Source of the DNA: Torreya grandis
Taxonomy: Eukaryota; Streptophyta; Pinopsida; Cupressales; Taxaceae
Length of the DNA stretch: 64,000 bases
Direction of reading: 5' to 3'
NCBI GenBank assembly: GCA_037957365.1
Contig: JARHVA010001923.1
Span: forward strand, 1,957,501-2,021,500
Of the stretch, positions 25,985-38,365 are shown in pieces. The notes beneath the pieces are model-generated. The model saw only the letters and a list, made by a program, of their open reading frames with translations, was not told the DNA's origin and ran no database searches. Each line of letters opens with the position of its first letter. Positions within the stretch are counted from its first letter, which is position 1. The position numbers were made by a program, and so were the translations under genes.

Positions 25985-26371
25985 GCAACCTATTTTTATG
26001 ACAATAGAATTCCAAACTTAGGAGGATAGTAAGTAATTAAATTACTTTAAAATAAATAATAATAATAATAATATATCACAATATGACTGAAATAGAGTAA
26101 AATATATGAATAAATGATGAGCCACTTCAAGGCAGAAACCTCAAAAACCTTAACATTAGAATAAAATTAATAATATGATTATCAAATACTAACCCTTGCC
26201 TCATTACTATACCATAATTATGATATGGAAACATCCTAGGATGATATTACCACCAATATTAAGCTAAATATATGATCATCTAACTTAATTAAAGGTTATG
26301 CTAGCCACAAGTTGGATTAGTTATACATATCCCAAAACACACTATAGGCCAAGGGCATAACATACCTCATC
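25985..26371 (-). repeat. LTR-like repeat, left copy (partner 28870-29235)
   Basis: The block with GAGTAAAATATATGAATAAATGATG, GAAACATCCTAGG.TGATATTACCAC and TTAAGCTAAATATATGAT, ending in GCTAGCCACAAGT and CATATCCC, recurs in the same order at 28940-29200. The two copies flank a minus-strand gag and protease remnant, which suggests an LTR pair. Only about 330 bp can be aligned by eye. An AAT trinucleotide run lies at about 26050-26072. Confidence 0.6.
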
Positions 26372-26929
26372 CCTTCAAAAAAGCATTGTACTCAATGTTG
26401 ATGATCATTGGATCATTCAAGATTAATTATTTTTCCTACCCAATAATATCCTCCCTTTATAGGTCCTTTCACTTTATATGAGGCTCAATTATTACCCTCA
26501 TCTACATCCTCAAACTGTGAAAATATATTTTGGTTCCAATATGATTCTTCCTTCTTCATTAACCTTTAGAAACACTATTTAGATTGGAAAGTTATGGAAA
26601 AAATATACAACATAAGTGAATATGTATATTTTGTTGACTGAATAAGATATGTTAAGGGTGTACCTTAATTAATCAAATTTGAGGTTGTACCTTCAAATAA
26701 AATGTGTTGGATGGTGATTGGCAATTATAAAGTGCTATAAAAGGATATTTTTTAATAAGAAATTTCTCTATTAGTTGGCCACTCACTTGGCATATCCTAA
26801 ACAAAAATTTGAATACTTTCCCACCTTTTCATTAAAATTTAGTGATATTTCACATGTGACTATTTTCATTCCACTATGTTTTTTTTATAAATGCCACACC
26901 AATCCATTTTTTACATCATTTACATTTGA

Positions 26930-27110
26930 TGAAATATTACCATATATAATTACTTTGTGTGTACCCCTCTTAACTCAACTCTATTTTATTCTAAATGAAA
27001 ATTCTTTAAAAAATCCTATAAGTTCATCTCAATCATACCCAAGGTCATAAGCCATTGGACTCCCAGTACAATATCAACTCCCCCATAGGAATGGAAAATA
27101 TAGGGACTAA
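26930..27110 (-). pseudogene. Ty3/gypsy protease fragment (chromovirus-like)
   Basis: On the minus strand the sequence reads GGVDIVLGVQWLMTLGMIEM followed by FLKNFHLE and RVELRGVH. This is the C-terminal half of the retropepsin typical of chromovirus-type gypsy elements (pattern G-x-D-x-V-L-G-x-x-W-L-x-x-L-G). The Asp-Ser-Gly half would lie to the right and is not readable. No RT or integrase was found after it, so the element has lost most of pol. Confidence 0.65.
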
Positions 27111-27739
27111 CAATAAACAGTTACCCATAGAGAGTTTAAAACCATGGATTTTTCCTAAACAATTGATATTACCTCAAATCAAAACCATGACTTTAAATTT
27201 TAGTGTTTGATAAAACAAATAGTTCAAACATAAATCCAACTAAAAAAATAGTTAAAACATGAATCCAACTCATCATTGAGAAAATTATGAGTTTTACCTG
27301 AGGCAATCAATATAATCACATGTTGGTTTTTAAATAACCCTACTACCTTTAAAATGTGTGTATTTATAACACATAAAAATGCATGGAAAGATATATTTGG
27401 AAATACATAGATTTGATCTCATCAACAACCTATACAAATTTTCATTCATCCTATTCTTCATTGATGCCCTCAATTTAGAATATATTTTTTAATACATTTA
27501 TATCCTTGACTGTAGTTGTTGCAATAGCTTAACACATATGCCTTTTTATATATTTTATTAATTTCCTAGGGGTATCAATTATGTTGGTGGAAGAAATGAT
27601 AGTGTTGATATGCCATTATCACTACTAGTAGTGACTACATATTTACTAGTATCTAATAATTTTTCCTCTTTCACATGTGCCATGAATATAGAATTAAAAA
27701 CATTAAATAGATTATTTATGTGTACCTAATTTTGAATAT

Positions 27740-28140
27740 GGTCATTGAGACTTACAATAAATAGTTTTTAGGTTCTCATTCATAATTGTATCCACATACA
27801 AAGATAAGTTCTAAAAGTGATGAATACAATCCATGACCGATCTTGTTGACCACATATTTTAAAATTGATTGAAGCAATTTTCAGCCAAATTAATTCTATA
27901 GTGTGTTTGAAGCTCCTCTATAAAAATATTCCAAGTGACATCAAGAGCTTCTTATTCTTTTGAGAAAAAAACCATTGAGAATAAATAAATTTTCAAGTTT
28001 CATAAATAAGGATACCGTTACAACCTTATGTCCACATATGATCTATTTTATATTAAAAATGTTATCTATTTGGTTGATCTAAGTGACTGGAATATTCCCA
28101 TAAAACTTATGCATTTCCACTTCTAGAATCATGTTCTATG
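27740..28140 (-). pseudogene. Ty3/gypsy gag fragment (chromovirus-like)
   Basis: The minus strand reads KVEMHKFYGNIPVT*INQID, VVTVSLFMKLENLFILNGFF and IRSS*CHLEYFYRGASNTL, which follows the gag core pattern of chromoviruses (a K-x-x-x-P-x-F-x-G start, W-x-x-x, then a W/L-rich middle). Stops fall at expected Trp codons. With the protease at 26930-27110 and the flanking repeat pair it defines a small, internally deleted minus-strand element of about 3.2 kb. Confidence 0.6.
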
Positions 28141-28869
28141 ATTGTGATGTACTAAGATCTGGATTGTGTTGGCTAGAATACCTTGTTTGGGATGTGCAAT
28201 AGAGATAGGTGGTTAGTGTTGCTAATAATTTTTCAAAGCCATCATGATATTTGATAATTCTATAGTATTTTTTTCACCCATCCTTTAATTATTCTTAATT
28301 ATTCCTTAATTTTATTGGCATATCATTTGCTATCCATATTATATTGCATGTTTTTCTTACTGTACTCAAGTTGATTCACTTTTTGATTTTTTAATAAAAA
28401 CCCTATAACAAAATATCCACTAATTTATGTTTCAATCTCCATCTCTTATTTATTATTAGTTTTGGCTAGAGTTTTTGAAGCCTTTCCTTGACCCCTAGTT
28501 TATGGCCTTTCAATTCCAAGGATTGACATAACCTGAATTTGATTTTCATATTTGACCAAAATTTTACCAAAATGTTTCTAACCTATGTTGACCATAAATA
28601 AAATTATTCAAAGAAAATATCCCTACTATAATTTTTTCATCTTTCCTAAAATGTAAATAAAATTAGAAAAAATCCTTAAAATGTAACATGTATACAAAAT
28701 TTATGAAATATACTAAAACCATAATTAATCACTCAAAAATGATCACAAAACCTTAATATTTACTCTAATATTCTTGAATGATTCTTAAAATCTATTAAAC
28801 AAATTTTATAAAAAATTGTAATAGATTGCAAGATATAAGTGATTATAAAAATTAAGGTTTCAACCACAT

Positions 28870-29235
28870 ATTTTCCTAAATCAAAGATCGTATACTACTT
28901 GTATAGAAATTAATTTTAAAAAAAGTAGAATAAAAAAAATATTATAATATACATAAAATAGAGTAAAATGTATGAATAAATAATGTTCCACTTTAAGGGA
29001 GAACCTCCTAAACCTCATAATAGTAACAAAATTTGTAATGTTATGATTAAATAATAACTCTTACCTATTATATATACTTTAACTATGCTATGGAAACATC
29101 TTACTCTGACATTACCACTAATTTTAAGCTAAATATATGATAATGTGAATTTAATAAAGCCTATGATAGCCACAAGTCAACTATGCATATCCCACTAGAT
29201 GATATAAGTTAAGGGGGTAGTAGCATCAAAACCAC
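28870..29235 (-). repeat. LTR-like repeat, right copy (partner 25985-26371)
   Basis: This copy carries GAGTAAAATGTATGAATAAATAATG, GCTATGGAAACATCTTACTC and TTAAGCTAAATATATGATAATG, followed by GATAGCCACAAGTC and GCATATCCC, in the same order as the left copy. It would be the 5' LTR of the minus-strand gag/protease remnant. TG/CA ends could not be fixed. Confidence 0.6.
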
Positions 29236-30610
29236 AACATCCATGAAAATAAGAATCTTAGGATAAGTAACATACTAAACCACCAAGCCTCTTACACTTC
29301 CGACCACTTGAAGTTCACATGAGTCTATACCATAAAAATTACCATATGCTATCAAAAAACTCATACTAATTTCATTCATCAGAGTTAGAGGCATAATGTT
29401 GAATGATTCCAAAAAATCAAATATATAATTATGTAATATCCACCATATTAATGATAAAAATGGTATAATATAACTTCACATCAAATTGGATGTTATTAAA
29501 TATATCTCAAACATTTATTCTTCTTTCGTAACTGCCTCCTTAAATTCTACGTTAGGTTTGGCAAAAAACATGATTCTGGGCACCAAGATAAGAAAATTAT
29601 ATATACTTATTCTCTATAATTTGAATCAATTAAATCACATGGATAATAATTTCTAATTGGGTTAAAACCAAAGAGAAATCACATACATTATATTTTGTGA
29701 TGGTAATGTTTGGGGTAGAGTGAAAAAACTCATGTCATGGATACAAGAGGCTAAATATTATGCTAGTGATTATATTATATCATTAGGTTGAGATCAAACA
29801 TTTTATTTGAAATAAAATAGGTATCCTGAACTCTTTTCCATTTATTTTCAATTGGATTTTTAGAGGGTGAAGGCTTTTTTATATAACTACTAGGAAGTGG
29901 CATCTTACCTTTTACATTTTTCACAACTTTCCCTTATATGGATATTTGTGGTGGATTAATATCCTTTAATAAAATAACAAAAACATGTTATTTTCTTATG
30001 TTGTCAATTATTTCTAGTAAAGTGACAGTTGGAAACCTCTATTTTCTCCTTTTATTCTTTTTTTATTGCTTATTTCTCAAGTTGTAGTCAATTTTCACCT
30101 TAGAATTAGCAGAAGTTTCTAGAATATGAATGCCTTTGTTAGAGTCCTCTTACATTATATATATTCATCATATTAACCCTTAGATATTAAAAATCATGGG
30201 AATTAAATTCATAATAATTTGACATATTGATCGAATCCTAACTAAAATCAAAGGTATATTCCTCATACCTTTTTTTTATGTTGACTTGATATTCATTAAA
30301 CATATAAGATTCATATGTCTCTTGATCATTATCATTATAATCATCAACATAAGACATAGTTTTAGTAACATCACAATGAGGAAAAGTCATAAAAAATATT
30401 CACACCATTTGATCAACTCCATTGACAATGGTAACAAGTGTGTAAGGAGTTTATCTTTCAATATCCCTATTATCAAGACTCTTTTATTTTTAAAATGTAT
30501 TATTTAATTTATAATTGGATTTTTCATGTGTTGTTCTATTCTCATAATTGTGTGGTTGACCCTAAATGTATTGATTATTTGGCATTAGAGACAAACCTCT
30601 TTCATTGTGG
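29236..30610. other. No gene recognised
   Basis: AT-rich sequence without a readable domain on either strand. Two overlapping open frames near 30286-30635 are hydrophobic low-complexity translations of AT-rich DNA and are not supported. The stretch could be the decayed 3' continuation of the gag relic at 30680-31140. Confidence 0.4.
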
Positions 30611-30679
30611 GCCACAATGTATGAAAAAGCCTTAAAATGTCCTATGATTTTTATAACTTCTCATCCATGCTCAAATTTT

Positions 30680-31140
30680 TTTATGGATAATTATTAGGTT
30701 TAAAAAATTTAATGTCAATTATTTTTGGAGGATTTATTGTGGTCCTTATATTATTATCAATTTGTAAATCCATAGCATATGCTTGCCTTATATTGGTTGG
30801 CCCTTTATATATTAGATATAGATTGGATTTGGCATTAGACGCATCACTATATTTAATTAAACATGAAACTTCATTAGGCCTCACATTTTAGGTGAATCTA
30901 AGCATAATATTATTTAATCTATTTCTAAAATCATGCACATGCTCATTAACATGTTTCTTTAAATTTTTAAATTCAATGATCACAAATGTTACCTCAATTC
31001 TATCTCCATATTGGAGCTTGAATGTTTGTTTCATCTTAGTTCAAAAGTCAAAATTATTATCAAGTAGATAATTAAACCAATCCATACAATATTATTCCAA
31101 AGTGTGAATGAAAATATTATTTAGACTAATTCATACATAA
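30680..31140 (-). pseudogene. Retrotransposon gag fragment (broken)
   Basis: Minus-strand translation gives FKLQYGDRIEVTFVIIEFKN, LKKHVNEHVHDFRNRLNNIM, NVRPNEVSCLIKYSDASNAK and then SNLYLIYKGPTNIRQAYAMD plus LQIDNNIRT. The pattern of F-x-x-x-Y, a long amphipathic helix with V-x-x-F-x-x-R, and a final A-Y-x-x-A block is that of a gypsy-type gag C-terminal half. The open piece is 30681-30884 and the rest is in the same frame upstream with stops. It differs from the gag at 27740-28140, so it comes from another element. Confidence 0.6.
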
Positions 31141-31199
31141 CTTATTAATCATCTATGGTATTAAATTTCTTTTATCAAGTGTTGCTCACATGAGACCAC

Positions 31200-32540
31200 A
31201 TTATTTCCTTGAAAGTTGGAAATTTATTTCTTATATCAATGGGATATTCAATTGGATATTATTTCATCTTAGATAATTTAATTTAAATATACATGTTATC
31301 CCCATGCAAAAGACAAAAAACAAATAGGTCTCACATTTTGATTAATATTAGCTACATTATTTCCAAGCATATGATAAAATTTTTGTTGATTTAATTTTTT
31401 TATAGGGATATAAAAATCAATGGGGGAATTTTTATTTAAGGGTGTGGGGTCTAGGTCATCAGTTTGAGAGATGGCGTTAAGGGTCTACCTTTCAAAATTT
31501 AACTCAGTGAATGAAGGACAAGGATTTGATAATATTTTTCTCTTAAACAGGGGAGAATCAAAAATACTGAAAGATTGTTAAAGGGTTATGACCTTAGTGA
31601 AAAAATATATGAAATATAATAAATATGCAATATAAATAAGTGATAGAGATATGCAATTAACTAAAAAATAACATAGAGAATAATGACATAACATGTAGGT
31701 GGAAAAACCTCCAATTGTGTTGAAAAATCCACAGTTGATATTCAATATTTGATAAATTATAGACTCCAATACAAATCTTCTTCCTCTTCTCACTTCCTCT
31801 CAATATCCTTCACAAAAATCTCAAGTAAGTTTGAAAGTGATAATGTTTCATATCAATTCACTATATTTCACAATAGGGGTAAACACTCTTTGTTGACAAA
31901 TATGAAGGCAGGTGATCATTGTAACCAACAGGTTCATCCATCCCTAAAGACATTTAATAAAATTGGCAAGTATTAAATAAATATAATTATAATATTTATT
32001 TACACCAAGTTTTCACCTCATGTTAATAAATAATATATTATTATTTAAGCAATTACCAAGGTAAGATAAGGGTCAATTAATCCAACTTAGACATTAAGTA
32101 TTCTAACACTCCTCCTTAATGTTAAGTGGGTATAAATGTCATAGTCACGTTTCAAAAAGAAATATGATATCTACATAATTTCAAAATTTAAAAACCTTCA
32201 TCATGCCAAGCATCACAATTTGAAACAAAAAAAATTATAATCTATAAAATAATCAAAATTAATTTTAGGATAGCATGATCATGACACTACATCTCGTAGT
32301 TTCTCATTAATAATAAACTAAGCATATTTAGATCCTTTTATAACATAAGGATATCTATTACAAAGTATGATTTAATGTATTAGGATACAAAATTAAAATT
32401 TCCATGTGAAGTTTACAATTACATAACTTCCACATGAAGTTTATAATGTTTTACAATGATAATAAGTATAAAGAATAAGAATACATGATTGTTATGAAGT
32501 GACATCATCATTCACAATCCCCCTCAGTGATAACTTTGAA
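31200..32540. other. Non-coding element sequence, possible copia 3' region
   Basis: This stretch lies just downstream, on the minus strand, of the copia RNase H relic. It contains phrases common in copia leaders and 3' regions (AGGTGGAAAAACCTCC near 31699, AACACTCCTCCTTAATG near 32104). No LTR pair was found. Open frames at 31578-31976 are not supported. Confidence 0.4.
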
Positions 32541-32554
32541 AGGCCCAACATTGC

Positions 32555-33320
32555 ACAAAATTGATAAAAAAAATTGATAGAAATTGGTAGTACTAAGTGG
32601 TTTTATGAAGATATCTGCCACATGTTCATTTATAGGACAAAAATGTAGATAAATATCATCATTTAGTACTTTCCCTCAGATACAATGCACATGACCTATA
32701 AAATGTTTAGTTCATTGGTGTTGCACTAGATTTTTTGCTAGATATATACAAATTTGTTTATCATAATAAAGGATGGTACTCTAATAAAAATCTAAATGAA
32801 TTTCCACCAACAAACTTCATAGCCACATGATGTCTTTAGTATCTTCCATGACACTTCTATACTCTAATTATGTAGAAGAGAGAAAAAATATGTTTTTTTT
32901 ATTGCTTCAAGTGATAGCACTTCCACCAAACTTAAATACATACCTAGAAGTAGATTTATGATCTATAATATCAACAACATGGTTAGCATCACAATGACCA
33001 TATAAATTATTATTATTAATTAAAAAATAAAATAAAAAATAATTTAAATTTCTTTTGATATACCTAAATATTCATTTATCTAATTTCTAATGATACAAAT
33101 ATGGATCCTACATAAATCTAAAAAGAACACAAATAAAATATGAAATATCTAGCCTAGTAATAATTAAATAAATCAAATGACCAATAATTTTTCTATAAAA
33201 AGTAGGTTAGATTTTTCACATTCAAGTTTTGGATGATTTTACACCAAATTTAATAGGAGTTGATGTAGATTTACAGTCAAACATATTAAGCTTAACTAGA
33301 AGATTATATGCATACTAAGA
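32555..33320 (-). pseudogene. Ty1/copia reverse transcriptase end plus RNase H (broken)
   Basis: On the minus strand the sequence reads FDCKSTSTPIKFGVKSSK, FYRKIIGHLIYLIITRLDIS and then the RNase H: LYGHCDANHVVDIIDHKSTS (about 32995-32936), RYVFKFGGSAIT*SNKK, YDKQICIYLAKNLVQHQ*TK and NEHVADIFIKPLS near 32590. These motifs in this order are diagnostic of the C-terminal end of copia pol. The RNase H Asp in GHCDAN and the Asp in YYDKQ are visible. Stops fall at Trp and Gln codons. No other copia domain was seen, so the element is 5'-truncated. Confidence 0.85.
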
Positions 33321-34144
33321 TTGAGATATGTATGAACGAAATATATATGCAACTAAACTAAGAAATGAAATTATCTTAATCCTAATATAAACTCAAAAAA
33401 TATCAATATAAATCAATAACAAGTGAAGAAACTAAACTATTTAAAGAACTACTCACAAACACATGCAAATTTTATCACCCTCTCCATTATGTGATCAATG
33501 GTAGATTTGATTTTTGTGTGGAATTTGGATGCTCAATCCTTTCTCTAATGTAAATGTGGTAGTATTTTGATAATAAAATTCACTCTTGATGTCTTTGATT
33601 TACTTTGGATTCACTTGGAAATTTGATAACACTTCATTATTTTTAAGATTGATGAATGAAATGTATGGATTGCATGTTTACTTATAGGTTTCTAGAAGAT
33701 AGATCAGATGGTGGAAGATTATTTGAATATTTCAAATTATCCAAATAATAAATGGTTTATAATTAATCCTCATCTATGAGGATGATGACCATTTTAAATG
33801 GTTGAGAGAAACATAGAGTTGGTTAGTTGAGTCACCAATAATGGGTCAAATTATTTGACAAGTCAAAAGGTGACTCAAGGTTAGTTGAGGAAGTTAAGGG
33901 ATTAATTGGGTGAGTCAACATGTGAGGGAGATAAAGATAGAGGATGTCTGGGTGAGGTGGAAAATCTAGATTTATCAATTAAATTTGGATTAAAAGTGTG
34001 AATAATTGATTAACTTTGAATTATGTAATTATTTAAATCTGGGGGAAGGTGACATGAATTTGAAGTTAAATTTGTTGAAGAAGAATTAATGCTAATAGTT
34101 GCATTATAAAACTAAATGAAATTTAGGAGTCTACATTCTCCCCT

Positions 34145-34181
34145 CTTTGAAATGGTGTTCCAAATCAATACCATTTCAAAG
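34145..34181. repeat. Perfect 12-bp inverted repeat with 13-base loop
   Basis: CTTTGAAATGGT at 34145-34156 is the exact reverse complement of ACCATTTCAAAG at 34170-34181. The sequence just upstream reads CTCCCCT. Such a stem could fold in RNA or reflect protein binding to DNA, but no function is shown. Confidence 0.85.
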
Positions 34182-34724
34182 AAAAGTAGAAGTAGAGCAT
34201 TGAAGATTGAGAATAAATAGTTTCCCCCGATGAATGAATATGAATGTGATGATGATCCCTCGATTGTTTATGTGATAAAGTGAAAAATTCTTTAAATTAA
34301 TGAAAGATAAAAAAATGATGAAGTGATGAAGAATATCAATGAATCAAAATACTAGAACTGATATCATACTTGTATAATTAGGCCATGTGTAAATAAGTTT
34401 CCCCTAATTATGAAAACTAGAGAAAGGATCAAAAAATTAATATTTAACCTTCTAATACTACATACTTATTTGGTGCTCATGATTCAAGGGTCAAGTGAGA
34501 ATATGTGATAATGATATATCCAAATGATGGTAAAATACAAATCTAAAAATGGAAAACAAATATTTTCTAATTTGATTTAAATATTTATAAAATAGATAGT
34601 TACAAGTAGTTGATATAGATTTATAATGATTTGGTGAAGATTTTATTGAAATTTGAAATAAAGTGGATAAAAAAATGTGAAATGAGGATTTGGAGGGAAA
34701 ATATTTGAATTGGGGGGGTGGTAG

Positions 34725-34738
34725 AGTATAAGTAGAGG
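34725..34738 (+). promoter_or_regulatory. TATA-box-like element upstream of PMD relic
   Basis: AGTATAAGTAGAGG at 34725-34738 has the TATAA-purine form of plant core promoters and lies about 750 bp upstream of the first recognisable PMD coding sequence on the same strand. This is suggestive only. Confidence 0.35.
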
Positions 34739-34994
34739 GAGGTTGATTTAGAAATTAATTTGTGCAATTTTATGTTGAGAAGTATTTTTGAAGAAAATTA
34801 TTAGTGAGTGATTTATCATTGATTGCATAGAGAAAAATGGATTATATCCTAGTTCACCTACACCGTAGAAGGTGCATGAGGAGACATTAGAGACTTGAGA
34901 GGAGTGGCCCTTCAATAAGTGCAATTTTTAACCTCAAATATATTATTTTTATGTATTTATTATAGTTGAAAGTTAGGATTAATGAGTTCATAAT

Positions 34995-35380
34995 TGTATT
35001 AGTTATGATTTCAACAATGAAAGTTATGAAATCATCAACTATAATTGTAAAATTATGGATCTAAGTAGTGAAATCATTAAATAAGGTCATGAAATCATTA
35101 GTTTGAAATAGAATTGAATATTTTTGAATTCATCATACATAGTAGAAAAACCACAAAATTGAGTAAAGAAATAAATGATTAGGATAATGAATTCTTAGGG
35201 AAGAATTATAAAATTCCAAGATAGAGTGGCAAAATCATTCAAATGGATAGTGAAATCATCAAGGGGGAGAGTGAAATTGTTAAAATTATAAAATAAAGGA
35301 TTTCAAATATGAAATTAGTGATTTGAGTTCAATGGATTTGGGTAGAAAAATAATTTATTTGGAGAGTGAAATCACTAGGG
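34995..35380 (+). repeat. Diverged short-unit repeat around GTGAAATCAT
   Basis: The phrase (A/G)(T/G)GAAATCA(T/C) recurs at irregular steps of roughly 25-45 bases (for example near 35022, 35069, 35090, 35250, 35370), with variants such as GCAAAATCATT and GTGAAATTGTT between. It looks like an old minisatellite in the leader of the PMD region. Confidence 0.45.
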
Positions 35381-35479
35381 TTTAAAAAAGGGGTTGATTT
35401 AACAAATAAATATACATGAAAAAGGGTAGATTTGGAAAGAATAATGAAATTAAAGAATGTGGGGATGATAATTGTTATA

Positions 35480-37096
35480 TATTTATGATGTTTTTAGGAT
35501 TAAAATTATGCCAATGTGTTATATTATTCATATTTATATGAGGTATTACTAGTATTAGCAACATGGGAATAAAGGATAAGAGAGTTAGAGCATATTATGA
35601 GAGTTACTGAGTATGAGTTTAGAGTACTGGAAGTGATAGGAATATCTTACATTTTGCAAATGCCAGATATTTGAGATTATAGGGATTTGTTGATTATATC
35701 AGATGAGAGATGGCAAATGATATGAGAACATTTAACCTATTGAGAGGTGAGATGACTATGACCTTAGAGGATGTATGGCAGATCTTGGGGATTTTGATAC
35801 AAGGGACATGGATGTATTAGGGGAAGCACTCACAGAAACTAATTTGTATAGGATATTTGGTGAGGGATTGATTCTGTTTAAGAGAGGATGATTAGATATA
35901 GATACATATATGTAATTATGGGTAGATTATTTGAATATTGTTCTCATGTCCTTGTTAGTGGCATCATGCTACCTGAAAATAGTGGTAGACTAGGTCCTAT
36001 TAGTTTGTTATATGTTATTGGTGATATGATGGACATGGGAGAGAAAGTTTATATGGGGGCCTTGTGTACTAGCACATATGTATAGGTATTTATATCATGT
36101 GGTTTATTTATATGGGAAGGATATAGATCCTTCCACTTTATTATAGGTATGGTGTTGGGAGCATATTATGGTGGAGTGGTTGGTTGGTCACATGAGAACT
36201 AGAATGGAGGATGATCTGATTGTGTATGGTTAGCATGCGATCATAAGTACACGAAGACCACACATATGAGATTTATATTTTTATAGGAGAGCATTATATG
36301 TGGTGGCTGAGGATAAAATTACCTAGAATACATATTAGGAGATAGACTTATAGTGAGCATAGGATGGAATATACATGGGCTATATGATGAAACAATGCTA
36401 CATCATGGGCATTCATGACTATATCATTAAGAGATATGAACTTAATAGGTCTATGAGATAGTTTGGTTGGAGGAAACACATTATAAAAATGCCACACATG
36501 TTTACATGATATATCAAAGAGAGAACACAATGGGATATTATTATTATTTTGAAGATTATTGAGCATAATTAGATACACATTCAAACAATGATGTGGGTAT
36601 CTATGAGTTATGTGACTGATGTGGGGATAGTAGATGGATATCTAGAGTGGTGGGATAGATATTGGATAATGATACTCATAGTACCATATTCTCCTCTACA
36701 CACTTGGAGATATATATTGATATCCAGCTTAGGCAAACAACCACAAGGCATAAGACTTAGAGCTAGGATTAAGAGAGATATGATAAGATATAGGAGAGGG
36801 AGATATGGATGATAAGATGGATAGAGAGGATTTATTATATAGGAGACTCAATTTGAGGATGCAAAGTTGACATAGATAGAGGATGCAAAGATATTACAAG
36901 AGGAAGGTGTGGATAAAGAGATGAGAGCTTCTATAAAAGAGCATGTTGTAGGAGGAAATAATCCTTTAGTTATCATTGGTAGTGATGGGAAATAGTATGG
37001 GAGAGATACAAAGATGAGTCCTATATTAAATACACATAGAGATAGTGGAGATAGAGCTAGTCCATTAGGGATAATGAGATAATAGGAGCATCAAAT
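35480..37096 (+). pseudogene. Plant mobile domain (PMD) protein relic
   Basis: The reading follows the PMD family, which occurs in plant mobile elements and in host proteins derived from them. Landmarks are a decayed ERW start (about 35708), the block EHL*Y*EV then EDVWQILGILIQGTWMY-like wording (about 35725-35820), LFEYCSHVLVSGIMLPENSG (35920-35980), GPISLLYVIGDMMDMGEKVY followed by MGALCTSTYV (35994-36083), a WCWEH box (about 36150), and the MRQFGW-like MR*FGWRKHI box (about 36450-36475) followed by GYLEWWDRYW (36620-36665). The residues after it remain weakly coding to the LTR at 37098, which cuts the relic. Several frameshifts and stops show it is dead. The element type that carried it is not identified. 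Confidence 0.7.
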
Positions 37097-37097
37097 A

Positions 37098-38365
37098 TGT
37101 ATGCAATCAAAAATGTATCATGTTTATAAATCAATCCTTGCTTGGAGAAGATAGATCATACCTACACTTTTGATTGGGAATATATTTATTAAGTGAGAGC
37201 ATGACAAATATGGGGATACACTAAACTTGATTAGGGGATAATTTATCACAATACACTATGCTAATGAGGGTTCTAAAGCCTCCAGTCTAACACAATCACA
37301 TAATAACCCTCAGGGGGTCCTAGGTTTTGATGTTTCATCAATTCTAATAATAAGAAAAGTAAATATAATATAGTTCTCACCAAATCTTGTGGCACAAAAT
37401 GAGGGGTTAGTGAACATCAAAACACGTATAAGAGAATCTAAATTAAGATAAGTATGAGTAAGTCCCTAATACATGGAATATGAAGAGTAATATTATTCAA
37501 AGCCAATACTTATATACTTATAGCTACTAAAGAGAGGAGAAAAGTTAGAGAATACTTACCTAAATATGAACATATATAGACTAAATCTCTCCTTTGGCCA
37601 AAGGGGATTTGTAAAAGGTTGTTTTGGTTTGTAAAGATCACTAATAAAGGCCAAATCATCCACTAATTATCCACAAGACTAGATTTTCCAAGTAGAAACC
37701 CTAATCTAAGACTCCTCAAGTAGAATGGTGGAAGAGAACATTGTAAATAAGTGTAATTGAATAATAAATCCTGATTTCATATTGAAATAATGATGAAATG
37801 ATCTTTTATATATAGGTAGATTTGACCCTAAACCCTTTAAAAAATGTTGGATGATAGGGTTGACCTAGTAGACCTAGCACAATTTCAAACAATAATTCAC
37901 TAGGTATCAAGCTAGGTCAACTAAAGGATAACCTAATTCCTAAGTGAAAATATCCCAAAATTGTATAGGGTCAATCCAGTTGACCTAGTACAGTTGAATG
38001 ATAACAAGGACTTAAGGTGAGGAAAATAGGGATAGAAAGAGGAAAAGACTAGAGGAGTGTGCAAAGGAGGAGTAATAACTTAGGGAATGGTTTTTAGGAA
38101 TTGGTTGGATTTATAATATGTGGCAATAAGGGATAACAATCCTACAGAGCACCAATGGTTTGCCCACCCCTTTTCTAGTGTACCCTTTAAGGCATGCACT
38201 TAGAGAGATTGAGACACGACATGTTCCTACAAGATGTAAAGCATCAGTATTTATAAAATTTGAAAATATTTATGTGTATACATATACCCCACTCAAAGCT
38301 CATCATGTGTTACTAAGGTGAAATAGGGGATGGTGCTTCAAGAAAGAACATAAGGACATATAACA
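37098..38365 (-). repeat. 3' LTR of the minus-strand Tat-like element
   Basis: The LTR runs from TGTATGCAATC at 37098 to CATATAACA at 38365 on the plus strand, giving TG..CA ends. It aligns with 49234-50270 and, as reverse complement, with 56453-58427, 62804-64000 and part of 53565-54420. It contains a near-palindromic GGTCAATCCAGTTGACC at 37969-37985. The left edge abuts the PMD relic. Length is about 1268 bp. Confidence 0.85.

Larger units (their letters stand above)
33330..34980 (+). other. LTR-like non-coding region with promoter and hairpin
   Basis: The region contains repeated GAGTCAA/GTTAGTTGA wording (33820-33925), a hairpin at 34145-34181 and a TATA-like box at 34727. It directly precedes the PMD pseudogene and could be the LTR and leader of an element that carried it. 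No second copy exists in the window, so the LTR identity is inference. Confidence 0.35.

Noticed and set aside
37098..37098. Target-site duplication for the 37-50 kb element
   Set aside because: The outer end of the right LTR is disrupted, so no 5-bp comparison is possible.
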